From Stichopus chloronotus (lineage: Eukaryota > Echinodermata > Holothuroidea > Aspidochirotida > Stichopodidae), in contig CM037843.1 in the NCBI GenBank assembly GCA_021234535.1, positions 9,484,979 to 9,548,978 on the forward strand: a stretch of DNA of 64,000 nt, in the 5' to 3' direction. Below are positions 13,501 to 25,500 of the stretch, piece by piece. Under the pieces are notes generated by a model that was given only the letters and a program-made list of their open reading frames with translations, was not told where the DNA came from and did no database searches. Numbering within the stretch: the stretch's first letter is position 1; each line of letters begins with the position of its first letter. Both the position numbers and the translations under genes were made by a program.

Positions 13501-16500
13501 TGAATATTGTCTTGCTGGCATCAGCATGACAGGGTTTTCTCTCTACTTGGGCTCTTTCTAACAGACTTTGTCCCTGGCAGGTCATTTTTCACCACAAATC
13601 TGTTAGATGCTGTAGATGCATCTACTCCATTAGGAGACAAAATGTGCAAAAAGTTATGTGAGATGTATTTCACAATGATGTATTTCACCTATCCTCCTTT
13701 AACAACATGCCAATCTATTCAGCATCATTGGTATTTGTGTGTGATTCTGCTTTCAAGTTGTTCCAGTTTAGGTTAAGTCCATTGGAAGCACTCCCTAAAT
13801 TTCCTTCACTGAAAGGAATTGGATGGGGCTCCAACAACACAACCTCATCACAAACTTCTTTTCCAAGAAATCAACGAAACTTGGAATCAGACCTGTCTCC
13901 AGGGGGGGTTCAGTGGGTTTGGACGAACCTTCCCTCCACAAGATGTTGAGTTCTGCTCAGCCTATGGTAGTACTGTAGGCCTTCGTTAGCAACATATTTA
14001 ATGAGTTTTAATTTGTTGGTCGTAATTGTTGGGTAAAATTTTTCACTTGTCGTAAAATGGAACCCCCGACACTGAAAAAAACTGGGAATGAAGAGTTACA
14101 TTACAATTCATTTACTGAAGGGAATACTCTATCATTATTGTGATATTAGCTAGTGAAAAAATTTACAGTTGAAAATTGTGTGGACATTGGACCCATGACA
14201 GTGCACATGTATACAGTGTGATGATACATGGCATATTCATAATTTGCCACTAAACGTATTGAACAAGAAGAAAATAAAAATAACAAACATGTGATTTACA
14301 AATCCTCAGGCTCTTGAAAAGTTGAAGTCTTGCAATGCATAGCCACTGCAAAAATTAAGCAAGAGAATGCTGCAGATATTCCTTGAATGCACTAATTCTT
14401 AAAAGATCTCATGCGGAGACTTAAGATAAATTCTGACTAACAATAGTGGCAAATGGACAGATGTTCCTTTGGCCTAAGAAGGTTAGATACCGGGCTGCAA
14501 ATCCTGATTGGTACCCTACTCTATGCTTTTAAATAACTCAACCAGAGCATTTTCACGTTCATGGTGGTCTATCTGTAAAGCATTAGAGAAATGAAACATA
14601 AGTGTTGTTCACAATTGGCTTTTCACAGTGATGCAAAGCAAGCAAGAACCACATTGCTGGCTGTTTTACCAGATCCAAACAAGGATGTGAGTGAACTGAA
14701 GACCAGCTTAGACAACTACGTTGGACTCCTCCTTGGATTTGTAAACCCCACTGATCCACCCCCTGGACACAAGCCTCCACCCCAGTCACAGGCAAATGCC
14801 ACATCACAAGATCAGGTTGGTCATACTTAAAGCAATCAGAGAGAGGTTCAATCCTTTTGTCTACCTTTTTCTGAACAACACATTACAATTTTGTGTTCAG
14901 AAAATAGTAGCATTGTTATTAGTGTGTTAACAGTAATTGTCAAGAAAGTTGTATCAGACAGCTGAAAGCTAACAATATGCAACTTTCAGTCAGAAAAAGT
15001 TACAATTTACTACTGAACACCATTTTGTCTGTTCCTAGAAAATGTTCTGCTTCCAAAGAAACATTGTAAAAATACTGGAGATGCTGCACTTATGTAACTT
15101 TTATATGCTGTTGTAAGTACATGTTAAACTAATGCAGAGAAGACTGAAGGGTAATGATTTGTAATTCTAACACAAAGTTTATTTTTTGAACAATGTTATG
15201 CTACCTCTGTTGTTAACAGCCCGAAGTATCTCACGAAGAAAAATTTCAGGTGTGTGTGGTTTGCAACTGAATTTTGCAAATTTGCCAAATATTAGTAAAA
15301 CATTAGCAAAACTGAATCCCAAAATATTGCCGGCAGTTTCAAACTTGTTCGACATTTTCTCAATGATTTTGCAAAAATCTAATGCCAAGTGATTGCAAAG
15401 TTTTAGCAAAACTTTCTAACGTAGCAGTAACGTATTTACAAACTAAAAGTCACACATTCTGTAGACTTTGCCCTTGGCCAAATGTCCTCTGGTTTTGCCT
15501 AGCGGTTGTTTGACGACATTAGTGATAAGTTTGTACGAAGTTAGTGCTAATATTTTGCGACTGTCTTGTGTAACTTTGGCATTCCTGTCTTCTTGTCAGA
15601 CATATTCACTTTAAAACCATACACTTTCATTTCTATGACTATTGCGTTGTCGAAAGTACTATAGTCGCACATAAATCTGCAAATTTGTCTCTGTCTTTAC
15701 CCAGATAGGCAATTCGAACATATTTTTTGTGATTATTTTGCATTCAGAAATGCAATAGTCATGAAGTAAACATGGAATTTGTCTTCGTGAGATGTTGGCT
15801 TAAAGGATTCTTTAACACAATCAAAAGTTGCTTATTCATACATTATTTTTTAGATTAAATGCCATCTTGCAACCAACCACAAAGATTTCTATCTAATGAG
15901 GCAAAAAGCACAAACTTCGTTAAGAGCATTTTCTGAATCAGTTTACCACTGTCCTTTCCTCTGTGTACTTTCTAGGAAAGCATCCCAAAAGATGAGGATG
16001 GCAAGTCGGCCGAAGAAGCACCTCAAGGACAACAGCAACTGTCTTCATTAGATAGCAAACTGAGAAATGCATCGAAGATAACATGGTCTAATTCACTTAC
16101 CAGCAAGCCAGTGTAAGTTCACCACTGTCCATAAATGTTTTGTTTTTTTGTCCTCAAGGGCTTGCAACAATCGTTTTTTTGATAACACAATGTTTGTCGA
16201 AGCAATGAATTTTAAAGGGTAAGATTGGATTTGAAAACAGAGTTGCTCTCACAAAACATCAGACTCTTTTGTGGTATGATGCGAAATAGGTTGCAAACTT
16301 ACAAAGGCTCGATTACAGGCTTAAGGAACCAGTCTATGCTAGTTCAATTTATATAGTAGGCTATGTGTGAGTATGATAATTTCATGGAAGTGACTGTAGA
16401 ATGTTTAAATGTTTCACTCATAATGCCTCACAATAAACATTACCCAGGAAACCAGTCAGATCTCATACCACTGGAATGCATGGATTTCTTTCTTACTTTT

Positions 16501-19500
16501 GCTGTAACATGGGGAACAATCAGTTGACTCTTCCCAGAAATGATGTGTTGTCTCTATTTTGAGATGTGGCAGTAATTCCTCTACCTGATGCTTTTTTCAA
16601 ATATCCTTCATTAAAGAGAAATGTGTGAAAGAAGAAGAAGGGAAAAAAAGCATGCTTTTCATCTACATTGACACAATAAAATTATGAACTGAAAATTAAT
16701 TTAGATTTGTCATGAAAAGAGATGCAACTGTAGGGGAATTCAATTTTGGTGGTTGTATGAAAGACAAACTGCATGAAGTTTTTAAGATGAACAACACAAA
16801 ATCATAGCCAATGGTATGCTGATTTTTTTTTTTATTTTTAACAGGGAGCAGAAGATGTTGTTAAGACGACAGAATGAGCTGGACTTTGTAGTGTTGTGAT
16901 AGTTGCTTCTACAGTATTTTAAATTTTAGATGAGATAATATGCTCTTGAGTGGAATGTTGAGGGGAACTTGGTGCATGGGCAAGTTTTTTTTTTATGTTT
17001 TTTTTTTTCAAAGATCTGCACATACCTGTATTTTGGGGCAGGGTGTCAAGTCATGAAATTGCTGCAAGGTTAATTGTCCGTCTTACCAGTCATGGAGTAA
17101 TTAATCAGTTCGTTCCAACAATCACCATTTCTTATTCTGATTTGTTTCGAACAATGGAAATAAAACTGAATAATTTTACTTTGTGTCCCTTGCAGAAGCC
17201 AACACGATTTCGTGTACGAGCTGATAAGCATCTTGTTCAATGCTGCCCTCTGGTACAGCAAGCATGCTGCGAAAGTTGCTGCCAGTTCAGAAAGGTCAGT
17301 TTCACAGTTTTTGAATTATGGATCCATACACTACAAGTGCATTTTAACTTTGTGCCATTTTGATTGTGTGTCAGTATCTATGCAACTTTTGACTGCATTA
17401 GGAACTTGCCAGGTTGTTGTACTTCTAACTTGGGCAAAAATTTCCTCATCTGAAGGGGGAAGTACCTTTTAATGCCAACTGTGCAAAAGCCTTGTTTCCC
17501 CAAAGAAGCAACGACCTTCACTTGGGTGCGACCTGTGACATGTATTTGGTTGTAATGTTTGTATGGAGTGAACTGCCATGTTACTCTGGTTTCATTAATT
17601 ATGTAGTTTGATTTTGCAATGCATGCTAAATTTTGTCCATTTTCCTGTTTCATTGTTTACCCGAGTCCCTGTATTTAGTTGGACACTTAAATATATCTGC
17701 TGTAACACAGATACAAATGATTCCCTCAGTGATATTTTGTGTATGTGATTTTACAAAGATGTCACTGCGAGAGATTCCAAAATAATCTCTATTTTTGTTT
17801 GCCTCCCTGGAGACGGGACATTAAATGTCATTTCGCTACGGCGGTGGCTGATGCCTCTCTCTCTCCACCTCTCTCTGTCTCTCTCAAAGAGACAATTCCC
17901 TGTTGTCGTAGGAACTGATCTTATGAAGAGATTGCTTCTCTGCCCATTAAGTCATAACATGGTGACAGCGACTAATATCCCTGTGGTCAATATGACTTTG
18001 ATGAGAGCATTGTCTCTTCCCTTTATCAGATTTAGATACTGCACTGTCGGTTCACATTTTAGCTCTCCTTCTTCCTCTTTCATCTTTAATCTCAGCATAT
18101 CGGAGGAGGAAGCCAAAGAAGTCTACCGATGCCTTCGTACAGCTGCCGGCATTTTCACATTCATACAGGTAATTGGAGAGAAATTATGGAAAGTAGAAAT
18201 TCCATGTACATGAAATAAGATGGGTTGATATGTGGATTCATTATTGTATAGCTGTTAAGTGGGAATACCTTCTGTTGTTAGACAATTTAATGTGGGTATG
18301 ATAGCTATGTTGGAAGGATTACATTGTTAGGCCAACATACATATCAGCTTGTTCTCCTGCAGATACAGTGGAATTGTACACTGTATTAAAGGAAGAGGTA
18401 ATGCATTTGTCATGGAACGGCAATTTGGTCTTATTTCTACACTTTAAATGTGTCTCCTTTTTATTTTTCTTGTAAGAAATACTTTGTTGCAAGTAATGAT
18501 AGGTTTGTTGGTTGTTTATCATGCAACAGTAAGCTTATTATTATCACACTTAAGTTAAATTACTTGTTCCAGCCAACTTGTTTTAGATAGTGAAATTAAT
18601 TTTTCCCGTTTCACACAGTAATACGTACAATGTTATGCATTTACAACAGACATCATTCAGTAAAAAGCAACTTTTTGGTACTGCCTGAGTGAATGTTTTT
18701 GACTTTTGCATTGAATTTTTACAATAGTTGTCAACAAAGGAAAACTTTGTTCTGCCACGAGGAAGACCAGTTTCGACATTGTGATACCAATGATGGGATT
18801 GAAATTTAGGTGTTTAGAGAACTTTCTTTAGTTGGATGAGAAGTAGAGAGTTATCAGATAGATAGACTGACAGATACAATAGACTCACAGATACTGTACA
18901 ATAGACAGACATACACAGACAGATTGACAGATAAACAGAAGGACAGATACTGTACATTGACAGGTAAATACATATTAAGGGATGAAATAGTGTGAACAAA
19001 GTTGTAAGCAATGTTATAAGCAATGTTTGCTTATCAGAATTTGAATTCACATCGTAGACAGATACGTATCCCTTGCTTACTGGAGCCGGTTCAAGGAACC
19101 CGCGGCTTGCTCGGCATCCTGTGGACAATCACTCCAAGGAGTGCCTGTCACCGGTGAGCCGAGAGAAGATCGGGATCCTAAAGAGCCTGCTCAGTGCCCC
19201 GCAGGACGGATCCTGACTCCTCGGTCAAAGCCACGGATCCCTGAGCTGGGGGAGTGCAGACTCCCGAAGGAGGAGCACTCCCCACAGTCTTCGGCTTGCT
19301 CAGGCACGAGGCCCGGCTATGCAGGATTGAACTCCCCTTTTCAGCCTATCCAACCTTCCTCCCTTTGGGTTTGGACTTCCCCGACTTACCTTTAGCAGCC
19401 CTGGTCTGAGACCTAGGTAGAACTGAGGTCCCCAAAGGCCCTGCAACCACAGAAGGGTCGGGCACCATCTCCAGCTGCCCTTTAAGTCTTTCCCGCTGGC

Positions 19501-22500
19501 CCTGTAGCCACAAGCGGGTCTCAGACCGCTGGGCCAGGGTGAAAGACATGCACCATTCACAGGGGTTGCTCTGCGTGCAAGAACAGCACAGGGGGCACAC
19601 TGAGTGCGTGTCCCAATCCCTCCCCGGACTTGAACTAGTTGCAAATGCTGCAACAGAGCTTGGGGGCAGGGCAAGCCATCCCAAAGGGCGGTGCACTAAC
19701 TTAGGCCTGCTCCCTAAGCACAAGAAAATGCCTAAGAATGGCCAAAAAGCATGAAAACAATACCAAGAAACACGCTAAGAAACACAACTCGTTACTTAAG
19801 AATACAAAAGGAAGAAGCACGTAACGAGGAAGAGCCCCGTTTTTAATGAAACGTTAATGAAAGTACAAAATTGTTGTGTAATCAAAATACAAAATTACAT
19901 AACACATGGGAAGCAGGCTAAAGTGCAACAGCATGGTAGACTCGCCGGCCTAGGCTAGTTGAGCTAATACATAAAACGTAAGATTTTCACTTAGAAATAA
20001 CTCAAAGGAGTGAGGGGCTAAGGAAAAGTTACAAAATGCAGTGAAATTATGAAACCTAACAGTAAGAGAAGGGGATACTCAAGGATTTTCCAGTGGTGGG
20101 AGAACTCTAGCAAGATGCGAGATACGAGCGATATCTCAAAACATGTTGAACATGCCGAAGCGAAAGTCAATGGCGAGCCTAGGCTAAAGGGCGCGGTATC
20201 AGAATTGTTTCCATGGTGGTTTAAACCGGCTCAAACTTACGCATAAGTAAGCAAGGGGTAAGTTTAGTCACTCTTGAATACCCCACAGGCCCACACCAGT
20301 GAGTTGTGGGGAATCGGCTAGCAGTGAGCCCCTTTTGATTAACAGATTTATGTTAAACAAACATTGCATTGTAAATAAGTTCAAAATAAATTCACTAAAA
20401 AGTATTTGCTATAAGCAGTTCCAACAAAATCTCTCATTTGCAGTAAAATTCAGTAGTGCAAGGACACACAACTTTTTGAAGTTTCATTGCCACTTGGTAT
20501 TTATTGGCAATATGTTCTTCAACAGAAGATCAGATAGCCAAAGAAAATATTCACAATTTTTGTGAAACTTACATGAAATTCAGTTGCATCTGGGCTGTCA
20601 TGGATCGCAGATTGCAATGTGAACCCAGTTATTTGATCCCTTGCATAGATACAAAACAGATGCTCTTTCGTTCTTAGCAAACTGTTATTAAATAAATCCC
20701 ATTGCACCTCCATGCAAGTGCAAACTATGAGGCTTTTTTTCAATTGTGATCACTCATCATTCCGATGTCTCTAATAGTGACAATGAGCTACAGTACACTC
20801 ACCATTTCTTCAACGGGTTAGTGAACACCAGAGCTTTGTGTTATAGAGAGATCTTTGTTCCTGATTGCATTTTAATGGGGAAAAAATGAAACAGATAAAA
20901 TATTTTTTTTCAATCAGCTTCCCCCTTTGCCATCATCCTTGTACATTTGTCGAAATAGTTTGCAACATTTTTGGCGATTTGCAATCACAGCAAGTATTAT
21001 GTATGTGTGTGTGCATATGGTGGGTGAAGGTGGGTATGTGTATGTGAAGCCACTCCATTTTCAAAAACTTGACTTGACTAAAGTACCCTGCCACTTTGGT
21101 GGTTGAGCTTCACACGTGACAGAAATTTCAAGATAAGACTGCTGGGATTTACTTTATCTAAGAGGTCACCACTTGGTTGATGAAAAGCATAATGTTTCAC
21201 TGCATTCATAAATCCTTGAAATGGAAATCCTTGGTCATCTTAGAAGTTCAGGCATTTTGTTTGAAGTTAATCTCTATAATTCTAGAAATCAGTCTGTCTC
21301 TCCTGCCAGCTTCCTTCTTAAAGGGGCACCTTGATTTTGTTTTCTAAAATTTGCTATTTTTTTTTTTCCACACTAGCCTATCAAGTTCCCTTCACACACT
21401 GATTAGTGATCAAATTAAGAAGGTCCCTATAAGTGTCACATGCAAATGAACATAAATGAGTGAGAAATGAACTACTCAATTTTGCTTTTGAAATATTTGT
21501 GACCATACACTTTTCATATCGGCACTAATTCATATACACACAGCAAGTACAGGCCAGAGTAAATAGAAAGTAGAAATGCTTTGACAGTTTTCATATTTAT
21601 GGGATGTGAATGTTGATTAAGTATGCTAATTGTCAGCATTGCCATGCACTTGCACTCTGTAATTTCTCACAGACATACTGATACTGACTCAATGTGCCGC
21701 GTTAAGTTACCTTTTTCTCCTTTGTTCGACATATCAGATATACTTGATCACATCTTCTCGTACAAACAGCCTGTTGGCAATTTTTCATGATATTTCTTCT
21801 CTTGTGCAAGGAGCATGTTAATCTTCAAGTGGATTACCACCCTGTTCATAAGTCGTCGTAAATGGGAGCCACTAAAGCTGTTTGATCCGTAGTAGGCCTA
21901 CCACGGCTGCAGGCAATATACAGATGGATTATGCATTCTAAAATACCATTTGTTTTTCATTGGAACCAGTGGATGAAATTAATATCGTAAGAAAAGATGC
22001 CATACTAAGGAATTGGTAGTGAGAAAGCAAGAAAGAAAACAAAAAAGAAGAAAACTTGTGACACTTCAAACAAAATGACAATGAATATGGAATGGTTCAG
22101 AGGCTTAGGACAAGGTAGATCATATATGTAATGCAATCAGTGATTGTCAAGAAAATGAGAAGTGGTCCTGGAGAAGTGATTTGCTGTTTCAGGAAGTAGG
22201 AGTCAGAGGTCAGCGAGGGTCATTTTGAGTCAGTTTGTGACATTAAATATTGATGACTACTTTTCCTGTCATGAATGCGGTGTCCACAATGTTTAGTAGT
22301 CATGTCTGGCTGGTTATACTCTAAGGAAAGTGGGGGAGATGTTGGGAGATGTCGCCAAACACGTAAGGAGACTTTAATAGGGTCAATGTTCGAAATTGCT
22401 GAAGTTGTTGCAGACTCACAGTGTTGGTGATCAGTAAAGATTACTACCAGTAGAATTTGTTGAAGCTTTTCATGGATGATTCAGGTCAAAGGCTGTGTAG

Positions 22501-25500
22501 AGATCAATCCTGTTTTGAGTACCCCAATTTTGCCCTTGCCGAAAAAGTGTTCAAGATACAAGTTGCATTCTGCAAATTAACAAGAAGGGCATTTTTCTGA
22601 CCATTTTTCAGACCTCAGGATCCTTGAACGGAGGGTTTTCTGCCTCATGATCACATAGTACGTAGTACACTAGTGTGTTGACAGTAGGGAAAAATACTGG
22701 AAAATAAATGGAGCTGCCAATTCTGTGAATGCTGAAAGTTTCCAATATTCATCCATGATTACTGAGATGAGATAGCTAGACCACAGGTTTAGTAACAGCT
22801 AGTGTGATTCCAGATTTTGACTGCTCATATATCCTGTAAAACACTTTATTGCTTTCTGTTCCCACTTGCCACTTTTGATTTCGATGAAATCGTAACCTTT
22901 GTGTGTATGTTTCTGTGTGTATCCGTGTGGGTTTGTACAGGGTGCTGAATGGGGATACATTCAATCACTTAATTAATGAAACTGGGGATATGCTGTAAAT
23001 TGTGGAAATCTGTGTTACTGAATATTTTATGGTAATGCAAATTGGGCTATCATACTCCCTCAATGTTAAATGGTGGATCTGACTTCTTTCTCAGTTGCCT
23101 TTTCTATGGATCTATACCTGTGTATAGGTGTGAAGAAAATACACACATCTGTTTTTGGCATGAATCAAGGATATATGTAAAACCAAATACCAGTAAACTG
23201 AGGACAAAATGGGATATCCTCGATTACATGATTAGGTGGTTCACAGTATGTGCTGTTTTGCTATTAAATGAAATATCTCAACCAGAGCTTAGAGCAATGT
23301 CTTGTATGTAGCTTTGTAACATTAAGGACATCAGTACAAAAACCCTGTTGTTTTTGGTGAGGGTCAAAGGTTATTAGGGGTTTACACATGGTCAAATTGT
23401 GGAAACCTTGTAGACAATATATCTCAAAAGAGGAAGCTTGGACATACATCATATTTGGTGTTATTATTATTGTTATTGTTATTATTCCAAAATTTATAAA
23501 GCGCCACAACTATAAAATTATAATCTACTGCACTGTGCAGTATAAAAGATCTAATAAGATGAAGAAAACAGGAAACCAATAAAAGTTAAAAATCTAAACA
23601 TTAAAAGCTTGTCTAAAAAGATATGTCTTATGATTTGATTTAAAATTACTTATGGATTAGCACAGTTTAAGATTATCTGGAAGCGAGTTCCAGAGTGGAG
23701 GACCAGCCACAGGGAAAGCATGTTCCCAGAATAAAGTGGAGAACCGAGGGACAATTAAATGGATGGAAGAAATAGAATGCAGTTGGTACTTTAAACCCTC
23801 CTTCTTTGACAGTAAACAAGATAAATAATCAGGGGCCATATCACTGAGAGCTTTAAACACCAAAAGGATCACCTTAAAATGAATTCTATACTTAACCGGC
23901 AGCCAGTGGAGGTCGTGCAAAATTGGTGAGATATGACAAAATTTGGAGGTAAGAGTTACCAGTCTGGCTGCAGCATTTTGAACCCTTTTTAGTTTGTAAA
24001 TAACACTGTCAGGGAGCCCATATAATAATGCGTTACAATAGTCAAGATAACTGGTTGTAAAAGCATGCACCAAAGTCGTACATTCATCCTCAGAAAGCGT
24101 CTTCCTAATTTTGTCTATCCTAAATAGCTTGGCAAAAGACTTACTGCAAATTTTACCAACATGAACATCAAACCAAATACCAAAATTACGAAGTTCAGTT
24201 ACAGCATTGGTTTGCGCTTTTCCAATTAATATAGAGTTCATAGAAATCTTGGAAAGCATTCTTTGGGAGTCAATAATTAAAAACTCTGTCTTACCGTCAT
24301 TAATCTTAAGCTTACTCTTACTCTTAATTAATCAACTACGAATGTCAGAGATACAACATTGGATGGCATTTAAGGCTCCGAAAGTTTGTCATCAGGTTTA
24401 AAAGATGACTGAAGTTGTGCGTCATCCGCATAAGTGTGGGCTCTTGGGAGGTGGGAAGACAGGACATCAAAAAGCTTACTAGCATAGAGAACAAATAAGA
24501 CTGGTCCTAGACAGGAACCTTGTGGGAGTCCACATTTCAGGTTAAAATCCCTAGAAAATGAATCATTGACATTAATACGCTGTGTACAGTTTAGGAGATA
24601 GGAATGAAGCCAGATGGCCGCCTGTTCACTAATGGCAAAGTCACATTCTAAAATCTCAAGGAGTAATGAATAATCTACAGTATCAAAAGCAGCACTTAAA
24701 TCAAGCATCACTAAAAAAGTGACCTGTTGCAATATCCATATTCTGCAAAATATCAGATGAAACCTTAACAAGTGTCAGTCTCAGTGCTGTGAAATGGTCG
24801 ATATGCAGACTGGCACATAGGGCGTAAACTGTGCATATTAGTATGAGTCATAATTTGTGCTACAACTGCTTTTTCTGTAACAGTGATAAACGACAGGTTG
24901 CTTATAGGTCTATAATTAGCAAAAGATGTATCAGGAACTGATTTCTTTTGAACTGGGTGAATAGTGGCACATTTCCAGGAGTCAGGAAACTCATGGGTAA
25001 GAAGACAGAGATGGTATGTAGGTGTACCACATTCAGAACAAGAACCCTATCATTTTTGGTAGAGGTCAGCGGTAATTTAGTAGTGCTGTTGTGATATGAC
25101 ATTTCCAAAAAGGATATCTCAAGCACTTTCCCTTTGATTGACAAATGATATCACAATGTCCTAGGGGTATGTTGAAACCAATGTAAACCTGGATGAACCT
25201 GTGTAAAACCATGGATTGTGTCCAGAAGTCACATGGTACAGTGTAGTCTAACATTCTGACATGACACTTTATTTCCATATGAAACTAGTTCATTCAAGTC
25301 TATTCAACCATAAAGTCTGATTATTGTTTCCATGCTATTAAGTAGTAGTAAGTGATCCAAGTCTGTTTCTAAGAAACAGTCATTTTTGTAATCATGCATA
25401 CATGTGGGTGTATGCATGTGTGTGAGTGAGTGTGTGTATGTATGTATGTCTGTGATGCCCTACCTTGTAAACTCAATATCTCAAGAAGGGAAGCTTGGAC

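Larger units (their letters stand above)
23461..25008 (-). mobile_element. 5'-truncated CR1/L2/Rex-type LINE, minus orientation, inserted in a tandem-repeat unit
   Basis: Reading the minus strand from about 24995: a degraded RT N-terminal part (WKCATIHPVQKK, NYRPISNLSF, QSAYR...HSTET) with stops, then LDLSAAFDTVDY, GLPQGSCLGPVLF and the catalytic YADDAQ, then LKRVQNAAARLV and a C-terminal PPLWNSLPDNL. The 3' end (lowest coordinates, 23461-23487) is a TAATAA/TAACAA short repeat, typical of the CR1/L2 group. The endonuclease region is missing. The flanks are the two halves of one 145 bp repeat unit, so the insertion point is visible. Confidence 0.85.
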
